Source: Prochlorococcus sp. AG-347-J21 (GTDB lineage: Bacteria > Cyanobacteriota > Cyanobacteriia > PCC-6307 > Cyanobiaceae). From it: 64,000 nt of DNA. The stretch's first letter is position 1, and the number at the start of each line of letters is the position of its first letter. Below, piece by piece: positions 27,996 to 37,461 of the stretch. The notes beneath the pieces are model-generated. The model saw nothing but the letters and a program-made list of their open reading frames with translations, did no database searches and was not told the origin of the DNA. The position numbers and the translations under genes are program-made. The stretch is from positions 1-64,000 of the forward strand of contig QCBX01000009.1 of assembly GCA_003281455.1 (NCBI GenBank), written 5' to 3'.

Positions 27996-28974
27996 AGAAA
28001 TTTTAGAACATATTGGAGAAAAAGAATTAATAAATAGGCTTGGAAGATTTATGCCTAAAAATCAAATTTCAGATGATTGTGCTTTAATCAAAACTAAAAA
28101 TGATAACTTACTTGTTAACAATGATTCTTTGGTAGAAAATGTTCACTTCAATGACTTTGCTATTTGTCCTCAAGACCTTGGATGGAAAGCAGTTGTCAGC
28201 AACATTTCCGATTTATTATCCAGTGGAAGCAAGAAAACTTTAGGAATCACAATAAGCCTAATTCTACCTGCTAAAACTGAATGGGTTTGGGTTGAAGAGT
28301 TGTATAAAGGTATAAATAAAGCTTTAAAAAAATATGGAGGGATAATTCTTGGAGGAGATTGCTCAAAGGGTAATCAAAAAACCATATCAATTACAGCCTT
28401 TGGGATTCAAGGTGAACTTAAATTGCGAAGAAACGCATGTGAGCCAGGAGATATTATCTTAACTACAGGAATTCATGGTCTAAGCAAATTAGGATTTATG
28501 ATACAGAGTAAAGAAAATTTCGGTAATAATGTTTTTCTTAATCAAAGATTAATCAATAAGTCCATCAAACATTTTTGTCGGCCTGAAGTTTACCCATTTT
28601 TTCTTAAAAATCTCCTTAAAAGCCGCTCCAATAAAAAAAGGAGACGAATAGGATGTACTGATAGCAGTGATGGTCTATTTCAAGCCTTACAAGATTTAAC
28701 AATCTCTAGCAAATGCAAAGCAATTATAAACTATGAAAAAATACCCAAAGATAAGGATTGGCCAAAAGGTGATATATGGGATGAATATTATTTTTTTGGA
28801 GGTGAAGATTATGAATTAGTTTTTTCTTTGCCCAAAAAATGGGCTAAGAATTTAACTAAAGTTGATAAGAATATAAACGAAATTGGTTATTTCTCTAAAG
28901 GTGAACCTTCAATAGAATTTATAGATAAGGGTAAAAATAAAATATTGAAAAACGCACCTTTTAGACATTTTTAA
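27988..28974 (+). CDS. thiL: Thiamine-monophosphate kinase
   Basis: ThiL phosphorylates thiamine monophosphate to the active diphosphate cofactor. The 328-residue protein belongs to the PurM/ThiL ATP-binding superfamily. It shows the DDCALI motif and VNNDSLVENVHF near the N-terminus, the Gly-rich GGIILGGDCSKG, the GCTDSSDGL segment and the C-terminal FFGGEDYELVFSL. The start overlaps the cyclophilin stop by 8 bp (ATG within ATGCATAA), so translation is coupled. Its stop abuts the convergent gap2 stop with no gap. Confidence 0.95.
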   Translation: MHKEILEHIGEKELINRLGRFMPKNQISDDCALIKTKNDNLLVNNDSLVENVHFNDFAICPQDLGWKAVVSNISDLLSSGSKKTLGITISLILPAKTEWVWVEELYKGINKALKKYGGIILGGDCSKGNQKTISITAFGIQGELKLRRNACEPGDIILTTGIHGLSKLGFMIQSKENFGNNVFLNQRLINKSIKHFCRPEVYPFFLKNLLKSRSNKKRRRIGCTDSSDGLFQALQDLTISSKCKAIINYEKIPKDKDWPKGDIWDEYYFFGGEDYELVFSLPKKWAKNLTKVDKNINEIGYFSKGEPSIEFIDKGKNKILKNAPFRHF

Positions 28975-29997
28975 TTACTCCCATTTTTTAGCAACAATCT
29001 CGGCTAAATCCACAACTCTCTGACTATAACCCCACTCATTGTCATACCATGCAAGCACCTTTACAAGGTTATCTCCGATACACATAGTAAGGTCACTATC
29101 CACAATTGATGATTCATTGGTACCTGCATAATCGCTTGATACTAATGGTTCATCTCCATACTTAATAATGCCTTTCATTGAACTTAGAGATGCTTCCTTG
29201 AGAGCATTATTGACTTCTTCAGCTCTGACAGCTTTAGATGATTCAAAAACAAAATCTACTGCTGAAACGTTAGGAGTTGGAACTCTCATGGCAATTCCTG
29301 TTAATTTGCCTTTCATTTCTGGGTATACCAGAGCTACTGCTTTTGCAGCTCCTGTAGAAGTAGGAACAATGTTTGTAGCAGCGGCTCTAGCCCTTCTTAG
29401 ATCTCTATGACTATTATCTAAAATTCTTTGATCCCCTGTATAACTATGAATTGTAGTCATCAAACCTTTGTTAATCCCAAAAGTTTGGTCTAAAACTTTA
29501 ACTACTGGAGCTAAACAGTTTGTTGTACAACTAGCATTACTCAAAATATCATAATCTTTATGTTTATATGTATCAGCATTGACTCCAACCACAAAAGTAC
29601 CAACGCCGTCGCCTTTTCCAGGAGCAGTTAAGATGACTTTTTTTGCTCCTACCTCTAAGTGCTTACTTGCACCTACATCAGTATTAAATACTCCAGTTGA
29701 TTCAATAACCAAATCTACACCCCAATCTTTCCAAGGGAGATTCAGTGGGTTTCGATCAGAGAAGCATTTAATTGTCTTATTATTGATTACAAAAGTATCA
29801 TCAGTATATTGAATATCAACACCATCAAGTTGGCCAAGGACTGAGTCATACTTTAATAGATGAGCATTAGTCTTAGGATCTGAGGTAACATTAATTCCAA
29901 CTACTTCAATATTAGTGTAAGCTCCTCTACTAAGCCAACAACGCATAAAGTTTCGACCAATTCTACCAAAGCCGTTAATTGCAACACGCAAAGTCAT
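28975..29997 (-). CDS. gap2: Glyceraldehyde-3-phosphate dehydrogenase, Gap2 (Calvin-cycle type)
   Basis: Gap2 is the NAD(P)H-using enzyme that reduces 1,3-bisphosphoglycerate in the Calvin cycle. The 340-residue protein starts with the Rossmann motif [15 protein letters not shown], and has the catalytic cysteine at about 154 ([11 protein letters not shown]) and the C-terminal [16 protein letters not shown]. The N-terminal RNFMRCW and the GVDL.IESTGVF region follow the photosynthetic GapA/Gap2 pattern rather than glycolytic Gap1. Codons look more GC-rich and regular than in neighbouring genes, as expected of a highly expressed gene. A candidate promoter lies about 35 bp upstream. Confidence 0.95.
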   Translation of the reverse strand: MTLRVAINGFGRIGRNFMRCWLSRGAYTNIEVVGINVTSDPKTNAHLLKYDSVLGQLDGVDIQYTDDTFVINNKTIKCFSDRNPLNLPWKDWGVDLVIESTGVFNTDVGASKHLEVGAKKVILTAPGKGDGVGTFVVGVNADTYKHKDYDILSNASCTTNCLAPVVKVLDQTFGINKGLMTTIHSYTGDQRILDNSHRDLRRARAAATNIVPTSTGAAKAVALVYPEMKGKLTGIAMRVPTPNVSAVDFVFESSKAVRAEEVNNALKEASLSSMKGIIKYGDEPLVSSDYAGTNESSIVDSDLTMCIGDNLVKVLAWYDNEWGYSQRVVDLAEIVAKKWE

Positions 29998-30033
29998 AAT
30001 TAATAATTTCTAAATGTTTAACCTAAGTTGCTG

Positions 30034-30062
30034 ATCATACTGAATTTTGTGCAATAAAGTAA
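30034..30062 (-). promoter_or_regulatory. candidate sigma70-type promoter for gap2
   Basis: Read on the minus strand, TTACTT (30057-30062) is separated by 17 bp from TATGAT (30034-30039), predicting a leader of about 30 nt before the gap2 start. Spacing is ideal and TATGAT is close to the consensus -10 box. The -35 match is moderate. Confidence 0.4.
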
Positions 30063-30190
30063 GGTTTTTTTGATTTATTAAGCAAATAAGTCTTGTTTTG
30101 TATTAATTCAAGAAAAAATAACATTTTTTTTTAAGAAAAAATAGCAAAATTTCACCCAGAAGTTATTTTGATTTAAGTAAAAGATAAACA

Positions 30191-31618
30191 TTGGATAAAA
30201 AATTACTGTTGAAAAGTCATTATCATTTTATTGGAATTGGAGGTATTGGGATGTCAGCATTAGCAATAGGTTTACTTAAAAAAGGTTGTTCAGTTTCAGG
30301 ATCTGATTTAGTTAAAAACGATGAAACTAAAAAATTAGAGGAATTAGGTGCAGTAATCTTTACTTCTCAAATTCGACAAAATATTAAATTTGTTATTTCA
30401 AAATTTACCAACAAATTGATTAATTTTGTTGTAAGCTCCGCGATCAAGCCAAAAAATGAAGAATTTTCATACTGCAGAGAAAAAAATTTATCAATAAAAC
30501 ATCGTTCAGAAATACTTGCAATGCTAATGCGCACTTATACTTCATTAGCGGTAGCCGGCAGCCACGGAAAAACATCAACCAGTACATTTCTGTCTACAAT
30601 ACTTGAGTTATGTACACGTAATTCTTCTTCAATAACCGGAGGAATAATTCCTATTTACAACTCTAATTGTCATTTAGAAAATACAAAATACTTAGTAGCT
30701 GAAATTGATGAATCTGATGGGACAATTAACAAATATAAGTCTGATATCGGAATAATCAATAACATTGATTTTGATCATTGCGATCACTTTTCTGATTTAA
30801 GTGAAGTCATATCTTCTTTTAAAAGTTTCGCTAAAAACTCTAAAAAATTACTACTTAATTTTGATTGTGAAACCTCAAGAAATAATTTTTATTCTAAATA
30901 TAAGTGGTCAAACGCTACGGCTGAAAACGTAGCTTATGCAATAATTCCGACTGAAATTAATTCAAAGTATACAACTGGCAAATATTATGAAAATGGGAAT
31001 TTTATTAGTAGTTTAAATATTCCAATTCCAGGATTACACAATCTATCTAATATCACCGCAGCAATAGCAGCTTCAAGAATGATTGGAGTAGATTTTATAG
31101 AAATTAAGAAAAATATAAAATATCTGAAACTCCCAAAAAAAAGATTTGAATTCAGAGGCAAAATAGATGAAAGAATTTTATATGATGATTATGCACATCA
31201 CCCAAACGAAATAAAAGAGACGATTAAATTAGGAAGATTATTGATTCAGCAAAAACATCATAATGAATGTCATCAAAGTAGATTAATAGCTGTATTTCAA
31301 CCTCATAGATATTCTCGAGTAAAGCAATTTACTAAAGAATTGGCTGAAGAATTATCAAAAGCAGATGTTATTTATGTAACCAGTATTTATGGAGCAGGAG
31401 AAGAAAACAAAGATAAACTTACTTCGAAAATTATCACTGATCTGATTTATAAAAAAAATAAAAATGTCAGTTACATAAATAATTATTATGAAGTTACAAA
31501 AAAGTTTTACAAATTAACTCAAAAAGGGGATTTAATTTTGAATATGGGAGCTGGTGATTGTCATAATTTCTGGTCAATTTTAAATAAAAAACAATTAAAA
31601 AAGATAACTAATTTATGA
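30191..31618 (+). CDS. murC: UDP-N-acetylmuramate--L-alanine ligase
   Basis: MurC adds L-alanine to UDP-MurNAc, the first amino acid of the peptidoglycan stem. The 475-residue protein has the N-terminal UDP loop HFIGIGGIGMSALA, the ATP P-loop GSHGKTSTST (about 121) and the central DDYAHHPNEI motif. It starts with TTG at 30191; the next residues (MDKKLLLKSH) lead straight into the conserved loop and no in-frame ATG exists before it. It overlaps murB by 4 bp (ATGA), a coupled murC-murB pair. Upstream is a 193-bp divergent region shared with gap2. Confidence 0.95.
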   Translation: MDKKLLLKSHYHFIGIGGIGMSALAIGLLKKGCSVSGSDLVKNDETKKLEELGAVIFTSQIRQNIKFVISKFTNKLINFVVSSAIKPKNEEFSYCREKNLSIKHRSEILAMLMRTYTSLAVAGSHGKTSTSTFLSTILELCTRNSSSITGGIIPIYNSNCHLENTKYLVAEIDESDGTINKYKSDIGIINNIDFDHCDHFSDLSEVISSFKSFAKNSKKLLLNFDCETSRNNFYSKYKWSNATAENVAYAIIPTEINSKYTTGKYYENGNFISSLNIPIPGLHNLSNITAAIAASRMIGVDFIEIKKNIKYLKLPKKRFEFRGKIDERILYDDYAHHPNEIKETIKLGRLLIQQKHHNECHQSRLIAVFQPHRYSRVKQFTKELAEELSKADVIYVTSIYGAGEENKDKLTSKIITDLIYKKNKNVSYINNYYEVTKKFYKLTQKGDLILNMGAGDCHNFWSILNKKQLKKITNL

Positions 31619-32508
31619 ATAAAAAAATTTTTTCTGAAAACTGTAATTTAAGTAGTTATACAACTATAAAAGTGGGAGGAATAGCTGAATATTTTGCTGA
31701 GCCAAGAAGCATTAATGAATTTTCATATCTAATAAAATGGGCTAAATTAAACAAACAAAGATTTCAAATAATAGGTGCAGGTTCAAATCTTTTAATAAAT
31801 AATATTTTCATAAAAGGCTTAGTTATTTGTACAAAAAAAATGAAATCACTAAAGATAGAACCATATTCAGGAATTGTTGAAGCGGAAGCAGGTGTAATGC
31901 TCCCAACATTATCTAATTTACTTGCTAAAAATGGATTGCAAGGAGGGGAATGGGCTGTCGGAATTCCAGGAACATTAGGAGGAGCAATTTATATGAATGC
32001 TGGCACAGGTAATTTATCGCTAGCAAATAATCTTATTTCGGTAAAAGTTATAAATAACAAAACTCATGAAAAACTAGAAATTGAAAAAAAAGATATCAAT
32101 TTTGAGTATAGATTTAGCTCTTTTCAAAGCAATGATTTAACAATTATTAGTGCAAAATTACATTTTGAACCTAATGGAAATCTAGAGCAATTAATTCAAA
32201 CAACCAAAAATAACCTTAAATTAAAAACAGAAACACAACCATATCATCAACCAAGTTTTGGTAGTGTTTTTAAAAATCCTGAAAATAATTATGCAGCAAA
32301 ATTAATTGATGAATTAGGTTTAAAGGGATTTAAAATTGGCGGTGCTGAAATTTCTACAATGCATTCAAATTTTATAATTAACACTTCTTCAGCAAGTTCA
32401 AAAGATATTTATGAATTAATAACAGTAATTCAACAAAAAGTACTACAAAACAAAGGTATTTCTTTGAAACCGGAAGTAAGAATGATTGGTTTTGACTATC
32501 CTAACTAA
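31615..32508 (+). CDS. murB: UDP-N-acetylenolpyruvoylglucosamine reductase
   Basis: MurB is the FAD enzyme that reduces enolpyruvyl-UDP-GlcNAc to UDP-MurNAc, the step just before MurC. The 297-residue protein has the FAD-binding motif [24 protein letters not shown] with the substrate loop, the catalytic Ser region [11 protein letters not shown] and a C-terminal Glu in [10 protein letters not shown]. The length and the lack of the extra loop fit the type II (Gram-positive-like) MurB class seen in cyanobacteria. It starts inside the murC stop. Confidence 0.95.
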   Translation: MNKKIFSENCNLSSYTTIKVGGIAEYFAEPRSINEFSYLIKWAKLNKQRFQIIGAGSNLLINNIFIKGLVICTKKMKSLKIEPYSGIVEAEAGVMLPTLSNLLAKNGLQGGEWAVGIPGTLGGAIYMNAGTGNLSLANNLISVKVINNKTHEKLEIEKKDINFEYRFSSFQSNDLTIISAKLHFEPNGNLEQLIQTTKNNLKLKTETQPYHQPSFGSVFKNPENNYAAKLIDELGLKGFKIGGAEISTMHSNFIINTSSASSKDIYELITVIQQKVLQNKGISLKPEVRMIGFDYPN

Positions 32509-32525
32509 AGAAACGTTTTTACAAA

Positions 32526-32876
32526 ATGGCGGGTTTTGGACTTCCTAACTTTGGACAACTTACAGAAGCTTTTAAAAAAGCTAAACAAATTCAGCAAGAT
32601 GCTCAAAAATTACAAGATGAGCTGGAAAAAATGGAGATTGAAGGCAAAAGTGATGATGAAATGATAAAAGTTTGGATAAGTGGAAACCAACTTCCTTTAA
32701 AGGTCGAAGTACAAGAAAATATCTTAAATTCAAATAAAGACCAAATAGAGCAAAATATTCTACAAGCGATTCAAAAAGCTCATGAATTATCAACTACAAC
32801 TATGAAAGAAAGGATGAATGATTTGACTGGCGGATTAAATCTTAATCTTCCTGGTTTTGATAATAGTGACTCTTAG
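32526..32876 (+). CDS. YbaB/EbfC family nucleoid-associated DNA-binding protein
   Basis: This is a 116-residue protein of the YbaB/EbfC family, dimeric DNA-binding proteins thought to shape the nucleoid. The N-terminal helix (about 15-42, [19 protein letters not shown]) and the C-terminal helix flank a small beta sheet containing [13 protein letters not shown]. It lies 17 bp after murB in the same direction, and its last 35 bp overlap the 3' end of rsgA on the opposite strand. Confidence 0.9.
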   Translation: MAGFGLPNFGQLTEAFKKAKQIQQDAQKLQDELEKMEIEGKSDDEMIKVWISGNQLPLKVEVQENILNSNKDQIEQNILQAIQKAHELSTTTMKERMNDLTGGLNLNLPGFDNSDS

Positions 32877-33759
32877 AAGACTCAATCATTTCTTTATAAA
32901 AAGGATACCTTTCGAAGGATTTATCTAAATTACATCCCTCATCCATTAAATGTAAACAGTTACGAAATTTACACTTAATTCCTTCTTCTATTACCTGTTT
33001 ATATATTTCTGAATAAAGATTTGGTAACAACTTAATATCAACTTCTAGAGGTTGCATATTAAAACCAGGAGTATCAACAATGTAACTTTGATTCGATATA
33101 GAAAATAACTCAACATTTCGAGTAGTATTTTTTCCTCTCTTAATTTTATTAGAAACTGGAGCAGTACTATTTTGAAGACCTGGAATAATCATATTTAGCA
33201 AAGTAGTTTTACCAACTCCTGATGGGCCCATAAAAATTGAACATTCTTTTTGCTTTAACTCAGCTAATAAATTTTTAAAGCGATCAGCTTTCTGTAAATT
33301 TAAAGTTATTACTTGGTACCCCCATTTCTCAAACTTATCAAGTAAATATGATCTTCTTTTATCAGAAATTAAATCACACTTTGTCAAAACTAATGAGACT
33401 TCAACTCCCATTGATTCTGCTGATATCAAAAACCTATTAACTTGTGATAAATTTAACTCTGGTTCTTCAACAGAAAAAGTAACGTAAATGTTAGAAATAT
33501 TTGCAACTGAAGGTCTAACTAAAAGATTTTTTCTTTTTTTTAGACTTGTTATTACTGCGCGTTTACTTTTAAAATCAATTTTTTCAATCGCTACTTCATC
33601 TCCAACATAAATTAATTGATCCTTGAAATTTATAGACTTCTTAACTTTACATAAAAATTTCTCGCTATTTCGAGAGTTTTCTTGATTTTTTAAATCAACT
33701 AAAAAAAAATCATTAAATTTTTTCGTAACTAAACCTAAATATTTTCTATTAGTTTTCAT
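32842..33759 (-). CDS. rsgA: Ribosome small-subunit-dependent GTPase A
   Basis: RsgA is a circularly permuted GTPase that checks late maturation of the 30S subunit. The 305-residue protein shows an OB domain first, then the permuted motif order: G4 TKCDL, G1 [12 protein letters not shown] and G3 VDTPGF. A C-terminal zinc-knuckle uses [14 protein letters not shown]. It is the last gene of the leftward grpE-dnaJ-tusA-rsgA unit, overlapping tusA by 11 bp. Its 3' end overlaps ybaB by 35 bp, antisense. Confidence 0.94.
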   Translation of the reverse strand: MKTNRKYLGLVTKKFNDFFLVDLKNQENSRNSEKFLCKVKKSINFKDQLIYVGDEVAIEKIDFKSKRAVITSLKKRKNLLVRPSVANISNIYVTFSVEEPELNLSQVNRFLISAESMGVEVSLVLTKCDLISDKRRSYLLDKFEKWGYQVITLNLQKADRFKNLLAELKQKECSIFMGPSGVGKTTLLNMIIPGLQNSTAPVSNKIKRGKNTTRNVELFSISNQSYIVDTPGFNMQPLEVDIKLLPNLYSEIYKQVIEEGIKCKFRNCLHLMDEGCNLDKSFERYPFYKEMIESSKSHYYQNQED

Positions 33760-33979
33760 TCAATATTTTTATTTTTACAAATTTTTTATTTTCTTTAATT
33801 TGTTTAAAGAAACATCCCATCTCTTTTAAATTATTTAATACCATTTCTTCTGGTTCACCTTTATCTAATTCAACAATAAGTTGTTCATTTTTGGCTAACT
33901 TCTCCAAAGCCAATTTAATTTTGACAACATTTAAAGGACATGGAACAGATTTAAGATCCAAATGCTTTAAGGAAGTCAT
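33749..33979 (-). CDS. TusA-family sulfur carrier-like protein
   Basis: This 76-residue protein has the TusA/SirA fold pattern: an N-terminal LDLKSVPCPLNVVKIKLAL with the sulfur-carrying cysteine at 14, then the two-helix/beta layout ending IKILNEN. The usual CPxP motif reads CPLN, so the second proline is missing, but the cysteine is kept. TusA proteins relay persulfide sulfur for tRNA thiolation or cofactor synthesis; which pathway is served here is unknown. The start shares one base with the dnaJ stop (TAATG) and the end overlaps rsgA by 11 bp, so it is translationally locked into the operon. Confidence 0.85.
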   Translation of the reverse strand: MTSLKHLDLKSVPCPLNVVKIKLALEKLAKNEQLIVELDKGEPEEMVLNNLKEMGCFFKQIKENKKFVKIKILNEN

Positions 33980-35112
33980 TAAGATTCTTTACCAAATAAT
34001 TTACTAAAAAGTCCACTACTAGAATTAATATTTTTATCTGAATATTGAGAGGCTAAACCCTCTAAAAGCTCTCGTTCTCCATCGGTTATGCGAGTTGGTA
34101 ATTTTACTTTTACTAAAACTTCATGATTTCCTCTCGCAACCGGATTACCAAGTCTAGGAACCCCTTTATTCTCAAGTGAAAGAGTTGTATTTGGCTGCGT
34201 ACCACTTGGAATTTTTAAATTAACATCTCCATCAACTGTAGTAATTTTAACCGTATCGCCTAAAATAGCCTGTAAATAACTCACTGCTATTTCTGAGTAA
34301 ATAGTCACACCATCTCTTTTAAGTTTTGAATCATTTTTAACCTTTATAAAAACATAAAGATCTCCAGGGGGACCCCCTTTCAAACCAACATTTCCCTCTC
34401 CGGAAACTCTTAATTTAGTCCCAGTATCAACACCTGCAGGAATATTAATTCTTAATTTTTTTCTGACTTGTTTTACTCCATTACCTCCGCAACTTATACA
34501 TGGATCCGCAATTATCTGACCAGCCCCATTACATGAAGGACATTCAGCTACTTGTGTGAAATTTCCAAAAGGTGTTCTAGTAGCTCTTCTAACTTGTCCA
34601 CTACCTCCACATGTTGAACAAGTTTTTGGTCCGGTTCCTGGTTTAGCACCTGTTCCCCTACAGACTTCACATGTCTCAAGATGAGGTATTTTAATTTCTC
34701 TTTGTTGGCCAAATATTGCATCTTTAAAGTCAACATTAAGGTCATACCTTAAATCATCTCCTTGTTGAGGACCTCTTCTTTGAGTTCTTCCTCCCTGTGG
34801 ATTTTGTCCACCGAAGCCATTAAAAAAAGTTTCAAATAAATCTGCAAAACCACCCATATCCCCCATATCCCCCATATCAGGCATACCAGCAGCACCTCCA
34901 AGGCCAGCCTCTCCAAACTGATCATATCGAGCTCTTTTTTCAGGATCGGCTAATGCTTCATAAGCCTTGCCAATTTCTTTAAATTTATCTTCAGCCCCTG
35001 GCTCTTTATTTACATCAGGATGGTATTGCCTTGCTAACTTTCTATAGGCCCTTTTTAAGGTATCCGCATCAGCATCTCTTGAAACTCCAAGTATCTGGTA
35101 AAAATCAGCCAT
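33979..35112 (-). CDS. dnaJ: Chaperone protein DnaJ (type I J-protein)
   Basis: DnaJ delivers unfolded clients to DnaK and stimulates its ATPase. The 377-residue protein has a complete type I layout: J domain with HPD (YHPDVNKE), a Gly/Phe region with a short GDM repeat (from a 9-bp DNA repeat at 34853-34879), and four zinc-binding CxxCxGxG-type repeats ([32 protein letters not shown]). Two C-terminal client-binding domains follow. It lies 29 bp after grpE and is coupled to tusA. dnaK is not in the window. Confidence 0.97.
   Translation of the reverse strand: MADFYQILGVSRDADADTLKRAYRKLARQYHPDVNKEPGAEDKFKEIGKAYEALADPEKRARYDQFGEAGLGGAAGMPDMGDMGDMGGFADLFETFFNGFGGQNPQGGRTQRRGPQQGDDLRYDLNVDFKDAIFGQQREIKIPHLETCEVCRGTGAKPGTGPKTCSTCGGSGQVRRATRTPFGNFTQVAECPSCNGAGQIIADPCISCGGNGVKQVRKKLRINIPAGVDTGTKLRVSGEGNVGLKGGPPGDLYVFIKVKNDSKLKRDGVTIYSEIAVSYLQAILGDTVKITTVDGDVNLKIPSGTQPNTTLSLENKGVPRLGNPVARGNHEVLVKVKLPTRITDGERELLEGLASQYSDKNINSSSGLFSKLFGKES
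34853..34879 (-). repeat. 9-bp tandem repeat in the Gly/Phe region of dnaJ
   Basis: Three consecutive copies of the 9-mer CCCATATCC (plus-strand reading, last copy one base different) encode the repeated Gly-Asp-Met units of the DnaJ G/F linker. The unit is a multiple of three, so copy changes keep the frame. Confidence 0.7.
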
Positions 35113-35141
35113 TAGAAAATACTCAAATAAAAAGTTGGAAT

Positions 35142-35861
35142 TTATACATCTTCAGAAGTATTTTCCTCTGAATCAATATCCTCTTCAACTTTATCCTTTT
35201 CTACTTCCTCTTGTGAATTTTGTTTGCCAGGTCCCATGGAAACTTTAACTAAAGCATGTCTCAAAACCTTACCCTCTAAATGATATCCTCGCTGCAATTC
35301 TTCTACAATAAAGTCTTCTTTAAACTCTTCACTAGGCTCTCTTAATACAGCTTCATGTAAATTAGGATCAAATTGTTGGCCAACAACCCTCATCGGTGCA
35401 ACACCTTGTTGTTTTAAAACCTCTACTAATTGTTTATATAATCCTTGATAACTTCTATGGAGAGCTTGAGCTTCTTCACTTTCTGGTTTAAGTTGTTGTC
35501 TTGCTCTTTCAAAATTATCAACAATAGGAAGTATTGAAGTTATAGTCTTAGAAACAAGCTGAATTTTTAAATCATCCTGATCTCTAGACTGCCTTTTTCT
35601 AAAATTATCAAAATCTGCTGAAATTCTTACATATTGATTTTTTAAAGTTTCATGCTCTTTTTCTAACTGTTCTAACCTCGCATCGTTATTAGAAATAGTA
35701 TTTTTTAAATCTTCAGTATTTATATCTTCTCTTTTTTGAGATGATGATTCAACATTGTCAATTACTGTATCTTCTGATATTTGTGAATCCTCAGGAACAT
35801 TATCCTGATCAGAAATATCATTTTCTTTATTATCAATATTGTCTGATTGATTTTCAATCAT
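35142..35861 (-). CDS. grpE: Nucleotide exchange factor GrpE
   Basis: GrpE releases ADP from DnaK and acts as a thermosensor. The 239-residue product has a long acidic, low-complexity N-terminal tail (about 1-60), a coiled-coil (about 60-95) and the compact beta-rich domain with PEVL-like segments ([13 protein letters not shown]) and [16 protein letters not shown]. It ends in another acidic tail ([17 protein letters not shown]). It heads the leftward grpE-dnaJ-tusA-rsgA unit. No CIRCE-type inverted repeat was found upstream. Confidence 0.95.
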   Translation of the reverse strand: MIENQSDNIDNKENDISDQDNVPEDSQISEDTVIDNVESSSQKREDINTEDLKNTISNNDARLEQLEKEHETLKNQYVRISADFDNFRKRQSRDQDDLKIQLVSKTITSILPIVDNFERARQQLKPESEEAQALHRSYQGLYKQLVEVLKQQGVAPMRVVGQQFDPNLHEAVLREPSEEFKEDFIVEELQRGYHLEGKVLRHALVKVSMGPGKQNSQEEVEKDKVEEDIDSEENTSEDV

Positions 35862-35915
35862 TTTTCTAAAAATTAAATAAAACTATTTTCCTTTAAAATG
35901 ATGCACATAACAAGT

Positions 35916-35929
35916 TGCGGAAGGCCGCA
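35916..35929 (-). terminator. GC-rich hairpin between msrB and grpE, possible terminator or leader element
   Basis: A perfect 5-bp stem TGCGG/CCGCA with a 4-base loop stands out in an otherwise AT-rich spacer, 8 bp after the msrB stop on the minus strand. No U-run follows on the minus strand, so it is not a classical intrinsic terminator; it could stop or stabilise the msrB transcript or sit in the grpE leader. Confidence 0.35.
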
Positions 35930-35936
35930 CAAATAT

Positions 35937-36431
35937 TTAATCAGGAACAAAACTCAATGCTAAGCCGTTATTGCAGTATCTTTTTCCTGTGGGAGGTGGA
36001 CCATCATTAAAAACATGCCCTTGATGACCTCCACATCTAGAACAATGATATTCGGTTCTTGGGACAATTAACTTGAAATCAACCTTTGTTTCAACTGATC
36101 CTTGAATTGAATCCCAAAAACTTGGCCATCCTGTACCACTATCATACTTTTTATCTGAGAGAAAAAGCGGCAAATCACATCCTGCGCAATGAAAAACTCC
36201 TTTTCTTTTCTCATTATTTAGTTGGCTACTGAAAGCTCTTTCAGTTCCTTCCTCCCTCAAGATATAATAAGATTCTGGACTGAGCTTGGACTGCCATTCT
36301 TCTTTTGATAAATTCCAATCTTCTTTAGAATTAAGTGAAGAAGCTAAAACTTTCATAGGATTAAAGATTATTTTTAAGATTGACACAATAGGAATTAGAA
36401 TAAAAGATCTTCTTGTTAGATATTGATTCAT
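35937..36431 (-). CDS. msrB: Peptide-methionine (R)-S-oxide reductase MsrB, probably exported
   Basis: MsrB repairs methionine-R-sulfoxide in proteins. The 164-residue protein has the zinc CxxC pairs CAGC and CSRC, the SGTGWPSFW motif, and the catalytic cysteine in RYCNNGLAL, where most MsrB proteins have RYCINSxAL. About 40 residues precede the enzyme domain: MNQYLTRRSFILIPIVSILK, a twin-arginine-like start and hydrophobic core, suggesting export to the periplasm or thylakoid lumen. Export is inferred from this leader only. Confidence 0.9.
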   Translation of the reverse strand: MNQYLTRRSFILIPIVSILKIIFNPMKVLASSLNSKEDWNLSKEEWQSKLSPESYYILREEGTERAFSSQLNNEKRKGVFHCAGCDLPLFLSDKKYDSGTGWPSFWDSIQGSVETKVDFKLIVPRTEYHCSRCGGHQGHVFNDGPPPTGKRYCNNGLALSFVPD

Positions 36432-36454
36432 ATATTTAAATCACATAAAAAATA

Positions 36455-37459
36455 ATGAGTTTTAATCAATCCAATTCTAATAAAAATATTCATAAATTAA
36501 GTATTGCTCCAATGATGGATTGTACTGATAAACATTTCAGGATGATAATGAGAAAAATAAGCTCTAAAGCTCTCTTATATACAGAAATGATTGTGGCCCA
36601 GAGTTTAGCTTATACGAATAAAAAAGAAAATTTTCTAGATTTTAATGATGAAGAACACCCGATATCCATTCAATTTGGTGGCGACGAACCTCAAATCCTT
36701 AAAGAGGCTGCACGAATGGCGGTGGACTGGGGTTATGACGAAATAAACTTTAATGTAGGCTGTCCAAGTCCAAGAGTCTGTTCTGGAAATTTTGGCGCTT
36801 CACTTATGAAAGATCCTGAGAAAGTAGCGAAATGCATAGAATCCTTAAAAAATAACTGCGACTTACCGGTTACTATTAAACACAGAATAGGCGTAGACAA
36901 CGACGATAGTTTGATAAATTTGAATAATTTCGTAAGGTGCGTAGCAAATGCAGGTGCAGACAGATTTACAGTTCATGCAAGAAAAGCAATATTAAAAGGT
37001 CTAAATCCAAAACAAAATAGAACCATACCTCCGCTTAAGTATGATGTAGTAAAGAAATTAAAAGAACTAAATCCAAATTTATTAATAGAAATCAATGGAG
37101 GTTTTACAAATATAGATGAATCGTTGAAAGCCCTAAATGATTTTGATGGTGTAATGATTGGAAGATCAGTATATAAACATCCCTTAAGATGGTCAGAAAT
37201 TGATCAAAAAGTTTATGGAATCAATAAAAAAACTAAATCTGCTTCAGATATTATCTTCTCTTTAATTCCATACATAGAAAATCATTTAAAAAATGGAGGA
37301 AAATCTTGGGATATTTGTAAACATCTTATAAATTTAGTTGAAGGAATTCCAAAAGCAAAAATTTGGAGAAATCAAATTTCAATTAAATCTATAAAAAAGG
37401 AATTAGATATTGAGTATCTTCTTAAGTTAACTTCAAAACTCAAAGAAATGGATTACTAA
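36455..37459 (+). CDS. dusA: tRNA-dihydrouridine synthase, DusA type
   Basis: Dus enzymes reduce specific uridines in tRNA D-loops with FMN and NADPH. The 334-residue protein starts with the TIM-barrel block LSIAPMMDCTDKHFR and has the catalytic cysteine region NVGCPSPRVCSGNFGASLM. FMN-phosphate sites are at HARKAILKGLNPKQNR and INGGFTN, and GVMIGRSVYKHP closes the barrel. MMDCTDKHFR and LKGLNPKQNR are diagnostic for the DusA subgroup. The gene is divergent from msrB by 23 bp and converges on the RRM gene with a 2-bp gap. Confidence 0.92.
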   Translation: MSFNQSNSNKNIHKLSIAPMMDCTDKHFRMIMRKISSKALLYTEMIVAQSLAYTNKKENFLDFNDEEHPISIQFGGDEPQILKEAARMAVDWGYDEINFNVGCPSPRVCSGNFGASLMKDPEKVAKCIESLKNNCDLPVTIKHRIGVDNDDSLINLNNFVRCVANAGADRFTVHARKAILKGLNPKQNRTIPPLKYDVVKKLKELNPNLLIEINGGFTNIDESLKALNDFDGVMIGRSVYKHPLRWSEIDQKVYGINKKTKSASDIIFSLIPYIENHLKNGGKSWDICKHLINLVEGIPKAKIWRNQISIKSIKKELDIEYLLKLTSKLKEMDY

Positions 37460-37461
37460 TT

